Shown here: positions 34,874 through 44,405 of the stretch, piece by piece
How positions within the stretch are numbered: the first letter of the stretch is position 1
Layout: each line of letters begins with the position of its first letter
DNA from: Pseudooceanicola sediminis
Lineage (GTDB): Bacteria > Pseudomonadota > Alphaproteobacteria > Rhodobacterales > Rhodobacteraceae
Length of the DNA stretch: 64,000 nucleotides
Assembly (NCBI RefSeq): GCF_003575965.1
Contig: NZ_QWJJ01000015.1
Coordinates: 1 to 64,000 of the forward strand
Direction of reading: 5' to 3'
Notes under the pieces: generated by a model
What the model was told of the DNA's origin: nothing
The model's input: only the letters and a program-made list of their open reading frames with translations
The model's database searches: none
Program-made: the position numbers and the translations under genes

Positions 34874-35899
34874 TCAACTCATCCGCAGCGTGTCGCCAAA
34901 ATTGATCCGGGGGGTCAGTTCGACTTTGCCGCGCGGCGGTGTATCTGGGGCTTCGACGCGCTCAAGTATGATTTCTGCGGCCTGCCGGCCGATTTCCGTC
35001 CGGCAGGAGTCCATCGTGGCAAGCTTGCGCGGCAAACCCTGCAACAGCTCGACATCATTGAACCCGGCCAGGCCGATGCGATCGGGGATATCATATCCCT
35101 GTTCCATCATCCACAGCAGCCCACCCGCTCCGACGATATCGTTGGAATAATACAGGCAGTCGAGTTCTGGGCTGCGCGCCAATATCTGCTGGGTCATTTC
35201 GCGGCCTTTGCCCAGTGCGGACCCCTGGGTGTAAAACTCTGTATCTGAGATCTCGATGCCGCCCTTTGCCAAGGCCTCCGTAAAGCCTTCGAAACGCTTG
35301 CGCGCGCGATGATCCGCACCCAACCGCGTGCCGAGAAAGCCGATCTTGCGATAGCCCGCGCGCAGGATCGATTTGGCCATTTCGCGCCCGGCCCTGCGGT
35401 GGGAAATCCCCACCGCCGCGTCAATCGGCGTTCCGTCGGTATCCATGATCTCGACCACCGGAATGCCCGATGCCTTGAGCATCGCGCGTGATGCGTCAGA
35501 ATGCTCCAGCCCCGCGATGATCACACCTGACGGACGCCAAGACAGCATTTCGTACAGAACCTTCTCTTCTTTTTCGGGTTGGTAATCGGTGATCCCGACC
35601 ACCGGTTGCAACGGAGATGTCTCGAGAACCCGAGAGATCCCGGTCATCACCTCGGGAAAGACCATGTTCGACATGGAGGGGATAATGACTGCAACCAGGT
35701 TCACTCTCTGGCTCGCCAATGCGCCTGCAATCTTGTTTGGCACATACCCCATACGTTTCGCGGCCAGCAGAACCTTTTGGCGGGTTGCTTCTGAGACGTC
35801 GCCACGGTTTCGCAGGACGCGACTGACCGTCATTTCCGAGACACCCGATGCTTCTGAGACGTCGCGAAGGGTCAGGGGGCGCAGGGGCGGTTTTGACAA
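34874..35899 (-). CDS. LacI-family transcriptional repressor, TTG start
   Basis: The 341-residue regulator has a LacI helix-turn-helix (LTLRDVSEASGVSEMTVSRV, then NKIAGALAS hinge helix) and a periplasmic-binding-type effector domain (about 65-335; VNLVAVIIPS, AGFNDVELLQGLPRKLATM). The sequence resembles GntR-type LacI members that sense sugar acids. The reading frame has no ATG near the conserved N-terminus; a TTG at 35897-35899 preceded by AGGAA is the likely start, an in-frame TGA lying just upstream. No sugar uptake gene lies nearby, so the target is probably elsewhere. It is followed by the YcaQ-like gene. Confidence 0.88.
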   Translation of the reverse strand: MSKPPLRPLTLRDVSEASGVSEMTVSRVLRNRGDVSEATRQKVLLAAKRMGYVPNKIAGALASQRVNLVAVIIPSMSNMVFPEVMTGISRVLETSPLQPVVGITDYQPEKEEKVLYEMLSWRPSGVIIAGLEHSDASRAMLKASGIPVVEIMDTDGTPIDAAVGISHRRAGREMAKSILRAGYRKIGFLGTRLGADHRARKRFEGFTEALAKGGIEISDTEFYTQGSALGKGREMTQQILARSPELDCLYYSNDIVGAGGLLWMMEQGYDIPDRIGLAGFNDVELLQGLPRKLATMDSCRTEIGRQAAEIILERVEAPDTPPRGKVELTPRINFGDTLRMS

Positions 35900-36015
35900 G
35901 GGGCTATTCCTGTTGATTTTTCACGATGCTATCCCGCGTCGTGCCTTCTCTTCAAGTTGCCATTGACCGCGCCTGTGGCCGATTGGTGTGTTGATCGAAA
36001 TTGCTCCCGTAGAAA

Positions 36016-36060
36016 GACAGATGCCATGCTGATCCGCCAGGCATCTGTCCAACTTTTTTT
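36016..36060. terminator. Hairpin with T-run downstream of the chemoreceptor gene
   Basis: GACAGATGCC at 36016-36025 pairs with GGCATCTGTC at 36040-36049, a perfect 10-bp stem. A T-run (36054-36060) follows on the plus strand, and a short TTTCT follows on the minus strand where the chemoreceptor transcript would end. It probably ends the minus-strand chemoreceptor message and blocks readthrough the other way. Confidence 0.6.
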
Positions 36061-36086
36061 ATGTTCTGATGAGGGGTTCTCTTTCC

Positions 36087-38465
36087 TCAGAATTCCGCCC
36101 AAGTGTCTCCGGAACTGGATTGCGTCCCTCCGGATGGCGCGCCGTTGGCGACCGCCTTCGCCTTGACCGGAACGGTGTGCGCCGCGTTGCTTTCGACACC
36201 GCGCCGAACACTGGAATTGTCACAAACAAAGGATTGCGAGATCCTGTTCAGCTTGGCAGCCTCGGTTACCATGACACGGCCTGTGCCATGGACCTGCGAG
36301 GCAACGGCGGCGTTTTTCTGCGTGACGCCGTCAAGCTGGTCGACAGCGGTATTGATCTCTTCCAGCCCGACCGATTGCTCTCGTGCCGCTGTGGCGATGG
36401 AGGAGACCGAAACGGACACCTTATCGAATTCGCCAATCAGGCTTTCAAAAGATTTCCCCGCACGTTCAACCATTTCCACCCCGCCAGTGACGTTTTCGGC
36501 GGATTCCTGGATGAGCGTATTGATCTCTTTTGCGGCGTCGGAACTGCGCTGTGCCAGCGCTCTCACTTCCGATGCGACAACCGCAAAACCACGCCCTGCC
36601 TCACCTGCTCGCGCGGCCTCGACACCAGCATTCAACGCCAGCAGATTGGTTTGGAATGCCAGGTCTTCGATAACCGATGTGACCTGAGTGATCTTTTGCG
36701 AGGACGTTGCGATCTTGTCCATGGCGACCATGGCTTGCGTCACCACAGCGCCGCTGGTCTTGGCGTTTTCCTTTGCGCGGCGCATGACGTCGTCGGCTTG
36801 GGTGGCGGAATCTGCCGTCATCTTGACCGACGCGGACAGCTGCGTGATGGCCGCGGCGGTCTGCTCCAGGTTTGCTGCCTGTTCGATCGCCCGCTGGCTC
36901 AGGTCGTTGGAGGCATTTTCAACGTCGTGGGCATTGCTGTCAATTTCATGGGCTGCGCCAACCAACTCCGAAATCGTGTCATTCAGCTTCGTCAGGGCGG
37001 CATTGAAACCTTGACGCAGACTTTCGTATTCCGCGGCGAACTCTGAATTGATCGGATTGGTCAGGTTGCCATCAGCCAGCTGCGCAATCGCGCTGGTCAG
37101 GTGTTCGACGACTTCACGCTGCTGTTGTGTCTGGTGTTCCTGCTGCTGCCTCTGGTCAGCGGCGATCGCCAGTTTGCCCCGCAAATTGTCGAGGTTGCGT
37201 GCAAGATTACCGACATCTTCGCGGCGTTCCGTCATCGGAATAGGGGTGCGCAGATCGCCTTCCGCAACATTGTGAATTGATGAGCCTATCACGACGAATG
37301 GACGAGAGATGGATCTGCCGACCAACAACCCGATCAGGGTGATCACCAGGATCAAGCCTGCCACCTGGATCAACAGTTTCTCGCGCAGTGCGTTGATCGG
37401 GCCGAGCAGTTCCTCGGAATCCTGTTCGATCAAGACGGCCCAGGTGGTGTCATTGTAGCGAAACGGCGCGATCATGCTATGCACCCTGTTCCCCGACAGT
37501 CCGATCATTTCGGAAAAGCTCTTTTCCTGGTTGCTCAGCATTTTCTGAATAAAGTCGGCCTCGGGGACCATGCTCAGGATGTCCAGACCCTCCACGTTGC
37601 GGGGCGTGCTGCGCAGGCGCATGTCGGTGCCAAGCAGGACGGCTTCGCCGGTTTGTCCCAAACCCGACGGATTGGTCATGACCTCGCTTATCCGGCTCAC
37701 CGGCAGCTGAAAGACCAGCGCCCCGATCGGGGCGTTGTCACGCCCGACGACGGGGGTAGAGATAAAGCTCGCCGGCGCTTCGCCAATCGGCCCGTATCTG
37801 GCGAAATCAAAGAAAGACAGCGTGCCAAGCGGGTTGGCAATGGCGGTGCGATAGGCATTCGCCAGGTCGGTGTTCTTCCAGGGGCCATCCTGGAGGTTCG
37901 TGGCGAAATCCGTCTCCTTGGTCGTCGTGTATAGGACGTTCCCCTCTAGATCGATCAGAAATATGTCGTAAATACCAAGGGCTTGTTTGAACCGGAGGAA
38001 GTACGGATGATATTTTTCGTGCACCTTGTCATATTGGCTGCCATCTCCGACTGAGTTCAGCTTTTCTCGCTCGCTGGGCGGGTAGGGATTATTGTCGATA
38101 AATGCCGCCTGGAGTTCTTGCGTCTGGTTTTCGCGCAGCGCGGACCATGACAATCTGAAACTGTTGAGGGCGGCGACCACCATTGGGTTTTCCGCCTGTG
38201 TCAGAAGGGATTGGTCGAGGTTTTGAAGCAGGCCCTGGATACCGCTGGTGCGGGTTTCTATCGTCAGCTCAAAATTGCTTTTGAGCTGAGATTCCATGAT
38301 CGCCTTTGCATCCTGATAGGCGGTATAGGTCAGTATGACGCCGACGGTCAGGCTTAGGGCGGTGATCAGCAGCGGCAGCTTGACCGAAAGTCTCATGTTG
38401 CCCAGCGGGTTAAAGCCGGACCTCTTTGCGGGGCCTGATCCGTCCGATCCTGAAACTACCGTCAT
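36087..38465 (-). CDS. Methyl-accepting chemotaxis protein with C-terminal CheR tether
   Basis: This 792-residue transmembrane chemoreceptor has a first helix at about 30-50, a periplasmic double-Cache-like sensor (about 55-305, with [18 protein letters not shown]), a second helix at about 312-335, HAMP (about 335-450, extended), and a cytoplasmic signalling domain with the hairpin tip region [20 protein letters not shown] and [16 protein letters not shown]. It ends [10 protein letters not shown]; the WxxF end resembles the CheR-docking pentapeptide of other chemoreceptors. The ATG at 38465 is chosen because AAGAGG lies at a good distance; an ATG 21 bp upstream is possible. It senses an unknown small molecule. 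No other chemotaxis genes lie beside it. Confidence 0.9.
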   Translation of the reverse strand: MTVVSGSDGSGPAKRSGFNPLGNMRLSVKLPLLITALSLTVGVILTYTAYQDAKAIMESQLKSNFELTIETRTSGIQGLLQNLDQSLLTQAENPMVVAALNSFRLSWSALRENQTQELQAAFIDNNPYPPSEREKLNSVGDGSQYDKVHEKYHPYFLRFKQALGIYDIFLIDLEGNVLYTTTKETDFATNLQDGPWKNTDLANAYRTAIANPLGTLSFFDFARYGPIGEAPASFISTPVVGRDNAPIGALVFQLPVSRISEVMTNPSGLGQTGEAVLLGTDMRLRSTPRNVEGLDILSMVPEADFIQKMLSNQEKSFSEMIGLSGNRVHSMIAPFRYNDTTWAVLIEQDSEELLGPINALREKLLIQVAGLILVITLIGLLVGRSISRPFVVIGSSIHNVAEGDLRTPIPMTERREDVGNLARNLDNLRGKLAIAADQRQQQEHQTQQQREVVEHLTSAIAQLADGNLTNPINSEFAAEYESLRQGFNAALTKLNDTISELVGAAHEIDSNAHDVENASNDLSQRAIEQAANLEQTAAAITQLSASVKMTADSATQADDVMRRAKENAKTSGAVVTQAMVAMDKIATSSQKITQVTSVIEDLAFQTNLLALNAGVEAARAGEAGRGFAVVASEVRALAQRSSDAAKEINTLIQESAENVTGGVEMVERAGKSFESLIGEFDKVSVSVSSIATAAREQSVGLEEINTAVDQLDGVTQKNAAVASQVHGTGRVMVTEAAKLNRISQSFVCDNSSVRRGVESNAAHTVPVKAKAVANGAPSGGTQSSSGDTWAEF

Positions 38466-38721
38466 TCCGTCATTCCTCTTGAACATGGTCGGCCGATGAC
38501 CGGCCACGCGTGAGCATGAAATCTCCGACGAAAGGATCGCGGAGGCTTCTGGTTTGCAGACACAGATGACAGGCACGTCCTAAAGACACCTTAAACTCGT
38601 ACGAATTGGGCGCGATGGCAGGACAAAATTAGCGGGCATTCAACGCATCGAAGTCGGGAATCGACCGATGACAAGCCCTGTGCTAGCGGTTATGAGGGGC
38701 CTACCGGACCTCCGCGTCCGT

Positions 38722-38798
38722 GGCCCCGTGGCTCAACTGGATAGAGCAGCCCCCTCCTAAGGGGCAGGTTGCAGGTTCGAATCCTGCCGGGGTCACCA
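38722..38798 (+). tRNA. tRNA-Arg (anticodon CCT)
   Basis: A complete cloverleaf: acceptor GGCCCCG with CGGGGTC (one G-U), D-arm GCTC/GAGC, anticodon stem GCCCC/GGGGC with loop CTCCTAA (anticodon CCT), T-arm GGTTCGAATCC, discriminator A and an encoded CCA. It reads the rare AGG codon. The catabolic block begins 160 bp downstream. Confidence 0.97.
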
Positions 38799-38961
38799 TT
38801 CTCCGCGTTGCAGAATGCACTCGTCAGTGCTGCGCGATGAGCCGCCCGGCCAGTCAACAGCTCCGTTCGATTGGCTGTTGCTGTGCGGCCCGCCTCTTGC
38901 CACGCCCGGACCAACCCTCGCCGCTTACCGGGCTTGGCATCGGCTGAGGGTGCAAACGGGC

Positions 38962-39582
38962 TCAGCTGCGCGGATCGGGGCGCACCCAAGGGGCGTTTGC
39001 AAAATATCGGCCTTCGAATGTGGCGATCTGATCCTCGTTTTGCAACGTGGCCGAAAGATCGTCCAAACCGTTCAGCAAACGGTGCTTCAGACCTGCGTCG
39101 ATGTCAAAAGTCATGGTCTCCATTTCGCCGATGCGCAGGGTCTGTGCCGGCAAATCCACTTCGGCATCCTTGCCGGGGTCGGCCTTCAGCGCCGCAAGAA
39201 TCCGCGATAGCTCCGCTTCGGCCAGCTGGATGGTCAGCAATCCGTTCTTGCCCGCGTTCGACCGAAAGATATCGGCGAAGGAAGAGGAAACCACCGCCTG
39301 CACACCGTAATCCAGCAACGCGTAGACGGCGGCCTCGCGGGACGAACCGCAGCCGAAATTGTCACCTGCAACCAGAACAGCAGGGGGCCGGGGCAGGGCG
39401 TTCAGCGCAAAGTCGGAATGCGGTCTGCCAGCGCCGTCAAAGCGCAGATCGTGAAAGCATTGCTCGCCGTAGCCTTCCGAGCGGGATCTGCTCATGAAGC
39501 GGGCCGGGATGATCTGGTCGGTGTCGACGTTGCCAAGGGGCAGCGCGGCGGCGGCACCGCAAAGCGTGGTGATGGGTTTCAT
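38962..39582 (-). CDS. leuD: LeuD-like dehydratase small subunit (aconitase superfamily)
   Basis: The 206-residue small subunit has the swivelling-domain signature: GNVDTDQIIPARFM near the N-terminus, GDNFGCGSSREAAVYALLDYG in the middle (substrate-binding loop) and NGLLTIQLA. Its start overlaps the leuC stop in ATGA. LeuCD normally isomerises 2- and 3-isopropylmalate in leucine synthesis. Here both genes lie beside a tricarboxylate transporter and catabolic genes rather than leuA or leuB, so a catabolic dehydratase of a related dicarboxylate, for instance citraconate/methylmalate, dimethylmaleate or maleate, is a strong alternative. The family is certain; the substrate is not. Confidence 0.88.
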   Translation of the reverse strand: MKPITTLCGAAAALPLGNVDTDQIIPARFMSRSRSEGYGEQCFHDLRFDGAGRPHSDFALNALPRPPAVLVAGDNFGCGSSREAAVYALLDYGVQAVVSSSFADIFRSNAGKNGLLTIQLAEAELSRILAALKADPGKDAEVDLPAQTLRIGEMETMTFDIDAGLKHRLLNGLDDLSATLQNEDQIATFEGRYFANAPWVRPDPRS

Positions 39583-40955
39583 GCCGGTAGCTCCTCTTGC
39601 AGCAGTGTCCGGGCGTCGGTGATCCGCCCGGTCACCGCGGCAGCCGCGACCATTTCGGGGCTCATCAGGTGGGTCCGCGCGCCCGGGCCCTGGCGGCCGC
39701 GGAAATTGCGGTTGGAGGTCGAGGCGCAGCGCTCGCCGGGGGCGACCTGGTCGCCGTTCATGCCGACGCAGAGCGAACACCCGCTGGCGCCCCATTCCGC
39801 GCCGGCATTTCGAAAGATATCCGCGATGCCGCTGTCTTCGGCAGCGCGTGCCACGGCGTCCGAACCGGGCGACACGAGCAGGGGCACGGCGACCCGGCGC
39901 CCCTTCAGCACATTCGCCGCTGCCTGCAGATCGCGCAGCCGGCCGTTGGTACAGGACCCGATGAAAGCCCGATCAACGCCAAGGCCCTCGACGGGCATCC
40001 CGGCGATCAGTCCCATGTAACCCAGTGCATCGGGGTCGGCGTCCTCTGGCACCCGGCCATTGACCGGCGCGACGTGTTCGGGGCTGGTGCCCCAGGTGAC
40101 CATGGGGGCCACCTCTGCGGCCTGCATCTCGAACCTGCGGTCGTAGCGCGCGCCTTCGTCCGGTGTCAGCGTACGCCAATGCGACAGGGCGCTGTCCCAC
40201 GCTGGGCCGGACGGGGCCAGGGGCCGGCCTTTCAGCCAGTCGAAAGTGACCTCGTCGGGCGGCACCAGCCCCGAACGCGCGCCCATCTCGATGGTCATGT
40301 TGCACAGCGTCATGCGCTCTTCCATGCTCAGCGCGGTGATCGCGCTCCCCCCATATTCCACTGCGTGGCCCGTGGCGCCGCCAGTGCCGATGCGCCCGAT
40401 GATGGCAAGCGCCAGGTCCTTGGCCGTGGTGCCCTGCTGCAGCTGCCCGGTCACGTCGATCCGCATCACGGGCGTGGGCTTTTGCCAAAGGCACTGGGTG
40501 GCCATGACATGTGCCACCTCAGACGCGCCGATGCCGAACGCAAAGGCCCCGAAGGCACCGTGCGTGGCGGTGTGGCTGTCGCCACAGACGATGGTCATGC
40601 CGGGAAGGGTCAGCCCCTGTTCAGGCATCGCGACATGCACGATGCCGCGGCGGGGATCCCCGATGTCGAAACTGTCGATCCCGAAATCGGCGGCGTTGCG
40701 GCGCAAGCGAGAGATCATGGTGCCTGTCACATCTGTCGCCCGCGTGCTGCTGGAGGGCGCATAGTGATCGGCCACACCGAACGTCAGTTCGGGGTGTCTC
40801 AGCTGTCGTCCTGCCTCTCGCATCCGGGCAAAGGCATGATGCGACCCTTCATGCAGATAATGCCGGTCGACATAGAGAAGATCGCTGCCGTCATCGTTCA
40901 GGACGCGATGGGAATCGCGGATCTTTTCGATGGTATTGCGGGGCGCCTGTTGCAT
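39579..40955 (-). CDS. leuC: LeuC-like dehydratase large subunit (4Fe-4S)
   Basis: This 458-residue subunit has the aconitase-superfamily iron-sulfur Cys residues: one in FIGSCTNGR and a pair in CSLCVGMNGD. Other signatures are YVDRHYLHEGSHHAF, CGDSHTATHGAFGAFAFGIG (acceptor loop), MTIEMGARSG and SNRNFRGRQG. ATG at 40953-40955 follows AAGGGAGAGG. It forms a minus-strand operon with leuD downstream and tctA upstream (14 bp apart), so all are expressed with the tricarboxylate transporter. The assignment as a biosynthetic isopropylmalate isomerase is doubtful for the reasons given under the small subunit. Confidence 0.9.
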   Translation of the reverse strand: MQQAPRNTIEKIRDSHRVLNDDGSDLLYVDRHYLHEGSHHAFARMREAGRQLRHPELTFGVADHYAPSSSTRATDVTGTMISRLRRNAADFGIDSFDIGDPRRGIVHVAMPEQGLTLPGMTIVCGDSHTATHGAFGAFAFGIGASEVAHVMATQCLWQKPTPVMRIDVTGQLQQGTTAKDLALAIIGRIGTGGATGHAVEYGGSAITALSMEERMTLCNMTIEMGARSGLVPPDEVTFDWLKGRPLAPSGPAWDSALSHWRTLTPDEGARYDRRFEMQAAEVAPMVTWGTSPEHVAPVNGRVPEDADPDALGYMGLIAGMPVEGLGVDRAFIGSCTNGRLRDLQAAANVLKGRRVAVPLLVSPGSDAVARAAEDSGIADIFRNAGAEWGASGCSLCVGMNGDQVAPGERCASTSNRNFRGRQGPGARTHLMSPEMVAAAAVTGRITDARTLLQEELPA

Positions 40956-40968
40956 GGTCCTCTCCCTT

Positions 40969-42480
40969 TCAGGCCTGGTGTCGGGCGCTGTTGGCCCGGC
41001 CATACGCGCGGCTGAACAGCAGGATCGCCATCACGATGACCAGCGTCGCCAGCAGCACCAGCGTAATTGGACGGCCCAGCAGGAACGACGGATCACCACC
41101 GGAAATCTGCCACGACCGTGTCAGTTCCCCTTCGGCCATGGGGCCGATCAACAGACCCACGACCGTGGCCGTCACGGGGTATGAATAGCGCCGCATGACC
41201 CAGCCCAGGGCGCCCGCCCCCGCGACAGTCAGAGGCCCGACCATTGATCCGGTGATCGCGAACGTGCCCATCATCGAAACGGCCAGCACGAACGGGATAA
41301 GGTAGCTCAGCCTGATCTTGACGATCGAGCTCGCCAGGAAGACAAAGATCAGCCCGACGACCAGCAGCAGCACCGCCTGTACGATGTTGCCCAGGATCAG
41401 CGCATAGACGATGTCCATGTTCTCGGAAATGAACCGTGGCCCGCCCGTGACATTGTGCATCGCGAACGCGCCCAGCAAGATCGCCGTTCCCGCGCCACCG
41501 GGCAGCCCAAGGGCAAGCAGCGTGACCATGCCGCCACCTTCGGAGGAGGAATTCGCGGCCTCAGATGCCACGACACCTTCGGGGTTGCCCTTGCCAAAGG
41601 TCGCGGGGGCGTCCGACAGATTCTTGGCGGCGGCATACGAGGCCAGGTTCGCGACCGAGGCCCCGACGCCGGGAATGATGCCGATCAACGTCCCGATGGC
41701 CGACCCCCGCAGGACCTGCGGCCAGCTGCGCAGGGTGGCGGCGGCTCCGGCCAGGATCGGCTTCAGGCTGACGCGGCGCAGGTCGCGGTTGGAAATCAGG
41801 TAATCACGCCCGGCCATGTTGATCATCTCCGACGCGGCGAACAGACCGATCAGGGCCGGAATCGCGGGAATGCCGTCGATCAGGTACATCGAGCCGAAGG
41901 TGCCGCGCATCAGTCCGGTGTCGGAATAGCCGATGGTGCTGATCAATATCCCCAGCACGCCAGCGGCCAGGCCCTTGGCGACAGAACTGTCGTTCAGCAC
42001 CGCAATCAGTAGCAGGCCCCAGATCGCCACGACCAGCATTTCCGTCGGGCCCAGTCGCAACACCCAATTGGCCACTGGACCCACCAGGAACAACAGGATC
42101 ACGTAGCCGAACAACGTGCCCACGACCGATGCGATCAGACCCGCGCCCAGGGCCTCGCCATGCTGCCCCTTGCGCGCCATGGGATACCCGTCAAACGCCG
42201 TGGCCACGGCGGACGAGGTGCCGGGAATGTTCATCAGGATCGCCGGAACCGCGCCGCCAAATCCGCCGCCGGTAAAGATCGCTGTCAGGAACAGGATCGC
42301 GGGCAGGAAATCCATGTACAGGGTCGCCGGCAGGAAAACGGCCATCGCGATCGAGATCGACAGCCCGGGTATCGACCCGAAGACCAGACCGATCAGCAAT
42401 CCTGGGATTACCACCAGCCAGGCCAGTGGATCACTGCCCAGCAGGATCAGGGCATCGGAAAACGCGGTGAAGTCGATCAT
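40969..42480 (-). CDS. tctA: Tripartite tricarboxylate transporter, large membrane subunit
   Basis: The 503-residue protein is an approximately 12-helix TctA permease. The pore-domain motifs are visible: GLVFGSIPGLSISIAMAVFLP, FGGAVPAILMNIPGTSSAVATAFDGYPMA (in two pieces), GTLFGYVILLF and LGLPGGAGTAILLGAF, which repeat the Gly/Pro-rich hairpin of TctA proteins. With TctB and TctC it drives proton/sodium-coupled uptake of a carboxylate. It lies 53 bp downstream of tctB and 14 bp upstream of leuC. Confidence 0.93.
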   Translation of the reverse strand: MIDFTAFSDALILLGSDPLAWLVVIPGLLIGLVFGSIPGLSISIAMAVFLPATLYMDFLPAILFLTAIFTGGGFGGAVPAILMNIPGTSSAVATAFDGYPMARKGQHGEALGAGLIASVVGTLFGYVILLFLVGPVANWVLRLGPTEMLVVAIWGLLLIAVLNDSSVAKGLAAGVLGILISTIGYSDTGLMRGTFGSMYLIDGIPAIPALIGLFAASEMINMAGRDYLISNRDLRRVSLKPILAGAAATLRSWPQVLRGSAIGTLIGIIPGVGASVANLASYAAAKNLSDAPATFGKGNPEGVVASEAANSSSEGGGMVTLLALGLPGGAGTAILLGAFAMHNVTGGPRFISENMDIVYALILGNIVQAVLLLVVGLIFVFLASSIVKIRLSYLIPFVLAVSMMGTFAITGSMVGPLTVAGAGALGWVMRRYSYPVTATVVGLLIGPMAEGELTRSWQISGGDPSFLLGRPITLVLLATLVIVMAILLFSRAYGRANSARHQA

Positions 42481-42533
42481 GGGGCATGTCCTGGAATGTC
42501 ATCGAATGGTCGTGTGCGCGCTGGCGCCCGTGC

Positions 42534-43025
42534 TTACAGAAAGGTGACCGGCAGGCGCACCAGCAAAAGGTCGGTAAAGGCCCATGTGATCAGCGCCGCG
42601 CCGGGCAGGGCAGCCAGCGCAATCTTCCACCACGTCCGTTCGCCCTGCACGAACAGCGCGCCTGCGATGAATAGGGCCGTGGCGATGTCAAAGCCCGCAA
42701 AGGGCGCGGCACAGGCGTACAGGACCGTCAGCACCAGCAGCGCCAGTGGCTTCGCCTCGTCACGCAGCCTGGGGCGCGCGATAGCCATCAGTCCCCTTGG
42801 CGGTTTCAGGTCGGTTATCCCGGCCCAAAGCGCGGCCAGCGCACCGACGATGGCGGCGGGCACGATCAGCAGATAGTCGGTCAGACTGCGCGACACTTCG
42901 ATCACGGACCAGGCGTAAAAGGCCATGACGCCAAGCAGGCAAAGACCGAACACCAGCGCACCCCACCGGCGGCGTGGTGCATCGGGCCTTTCGGCATGAT
43001 CGATCCTCTCGCTGTTCTCAGGCAT
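42534..43025 (-). CDS. tctB: Tripartite tricarboxylate transporter, small membrane subunit
   Basis: The 163-residue protein has four predicted helices (about 25-45, 60-80, 100-130, 135-155) with the WxKI-GA-like arrangement of TctB: a positively charged N-terminal tail, LVFGLCLLGVMAFYAW, LLIVPAAIVGALAALWAG and the tail TWWKIALAALPGAAL. ATG at 43023-43025 follows GGGGAGGGACAG. Downstream of the tctC hairpin and upstream of tctA in the same operon. Confidence 0.88.
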   Translation of the reverse strand: MPENSERIDHAERPDAPRRRWGALVFGLCLLGVMAFYAWSVIEVSRSLTDYLLIVPAAIVGALAALWAGITDLKPPRGLMAIARPRLRDEAKPLALLVLTVLYACAAPFAGFDIATALFIAGALFVQGERTWWKIALAALPGAALITWAFTDLLLVRLPVTFL

Positions 43026-43145
43026 CTGTCCCTCCCCAAAGCGCCATTTCAAGGGCATTGCGTACCGCTGATGCAGCGGCACCACCCCGGCGCGTCTTCA
43101 TTCGTGTTCGGCCCGGATCCGGTTTCAGGCCAACTCCGTTTCAGG

Positions 43146-43180
43146 CCGGAGCGGGTGAAATGTCACCCGCCCCGCTCCGG
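43146..43180 (-). promoter_or_regulatory. Intercistronic stem-loop between tctC and tctB
   Basis: GCGGGTGA at 43151-43158 pairs perfectly with TCACCCGC at 43163-43170 around a 4-base loop; CCGGA at 43146-43150 pairs with TCCGG at 43176-43180 across a bulge. It lies 60 bp below the tctC stop. Hairpins here in binding-protein operons protect the 5' message or reduce downstream expression, giving excess binding protein. No T-run follows. Confidence 0.6.
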
Positions 43181-43238
43181 GACCCTGCGCCGGGTTCGTG
43201 CCGCGCGGCGGCGGCCGATACGACGCAACGTGGTCTGA

Positions 43239-44252
43239 TCAGTTGACCACGTCGGACAGGCCGGACAGCGCCTCGAACGCATCGTCGACCATCTTCTGGC
43301 TCGCCTCGGGGCCGACCCAGTCCGCGCCGATGCCTGCTTCTGCCGCAGCCTCCTTGTAGGAGGCCGAGGTCACGACAGCCTCGTAGGCCGCGACCAGCTT
43401 GGCATGGCGATCGGGGTATTCCGTCTCAAAGGCTGCGGGCGCCAACAGTCCGGTCACGTTGCCGCCGATGATCGGCTGACGCTCGGCGCCCAGGCTTTCC
43501 AGCGCTTCGTTCAGCAGCGGCGCGTCCATGCCGTCCGGGTTGCTGTCGTTGACCACGGCCAGCACACGCAGGCTGTCCTGAATTGCGGCGGCGCCCCGGG
43601 CGGCCAGCACTTCAAAGTCGACCTGGTTTCCCGCCAGGGCGGTACGTAACGGCGCGCCGCCGTCATAGGTGACGAACCGGACATTGTCCTGCGCGATGCC
43701 AAGCGCATCCATGAACACCAGCGTTTGCAGGTGGCCGCCGTTGCCATAGATGATGCCGGACGAAACCTTGCCGGGCTCCTTCATCGCCTCCACCAGTTGC
43801 TCAAAGCTCTGATAGGGGCTGTCCTGGTGCACGGCGACGATGGCATAATCGTTCCACTGGGCATTCAGGAAACTGAAATCTTCCCATTTGACCGGCGCAC
43901 CGCCGACCAGGATGGCATTGGCCAGGTAGGGTGTGGCCTGCATCAGCAACAGGGTATTGCCGTCGGGTTTCTGCCGGCTGACATAGGTCGCCCCCAGCCC
44001 GCCCGCGCCACCGGGGCGGTTGGCCACGGTGACCGGCACGCCCAGTTCCTCGCTCAGCGGTTCGGCCAGCGTGCGCGCCATCCGGTCGGCGGACCCACCG
44101 GCATTGAAGGGCACGACGATCGTGATCGGGTCTTCCGGCCACGCGGTCTGGGCCGCGGCGGGGCCGGCGGCGATCGACAGGCTGGCAAACCCCAAGGTCG
44201 CCGCGGCAAGCGCTAGAAAGCTGCGGCGTTGTGTGCCGGAATATCTGAACAT
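43239..44252 (-). CDS. tctC: Tripartite tricarboxylate transporter substrate-binding protein
   Basis: The 337-residue periplasmic binding protein has a twin-arginine signal (TQRRSFLALAAATLG, followed by a hydrophobic core and AAAQTAWPED) and the Bug-family core ITIVVPFNAGGSADRMARTL, VANRPGGAGGLGATYVSRQ and DGNTLLLMQATP. Bug/TctC proteins bind carboxylates, with the VPFNAGGSAD and GxGG loops lining the ligand pocket. It is the first gene of the operon tctC-tctB-tctA-leuC-leuD and is divergent from a UTRA GntR gene; a palindrome lies between them. The ligand is unknown. Confidence 0.93.
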   Translation of the reverse strand: MFRYSGTQRRSFLALAAATLGFASLSIAAGPAAAQTAWPEDPITIVVPFNAGGSADRMARTLAEPLSEELGVPVTVANRPGGAGGLGATYVSRQKPDGNTLLLMQATPYLANAILVGGAPVKWEDFSFLNAQWNDYAIVAVHQDSPYQSFEQLVEAMKEPGKVSSGIIYGNGGHLQTLVFMDALGIAQDNVRFVTYDGGAPLRTALAGNQVDFEVLAARGAAAIQDSLRVLAVVNDSNPDGMDAPLLNEALESLGAERQPIIGGNVTGLLAPAAFETEYPDRHAKLVAAYEAVVTSASYKEAAAEAGIGADWVGPEASQKMVDDAFEALSGLSDVVN

Positions 44253-44314
44253 GGTTTCCTCCCAAAAACATCGACTGATCGGTTCATCGGTCTGAGGCAG
44301 AAGCTAACAAGTCC

Positions 44315-44330
44315 TATTGTCATGTCAATA
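44315..44330. promoter_or_regulatory. Palindrome TATTG-T-CATG-T-CAATA between tctC and GntR
   Basis: Arms TATTG and CAATA flank TCATGT, with only the T/T pair imperfect. It lies in the 153-bp divergent gap, 76 bp before the GntR start. It fits the two-fold operator of a GntR dimer and would let the regulator control both its own gene and the tct-leu operon. Confidence 0.5.
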
Positions 44331-44405
44331 TAACATTTGGGCTTGGGTTTGATCTGGAATGCCGCTATCCCTGTCGTGGAATGGGAGGAGACGAAGGGGA
44401 ACCCA

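Noticed and set aside
38722-38798. tRNA-Arg as an attachment site for an island covering the catabolic block
   Set aside because: No integrase, no second copy of the tRNA 3' end and no GC shift seen. The block could still be transferred, but there is no evidence of an element.
39597-41015. 472-codon open frame antisense to leuC
   Set aside because: Shadow of the GC-rich leuC gene; leuC has all Fe-S and substrate motifs.
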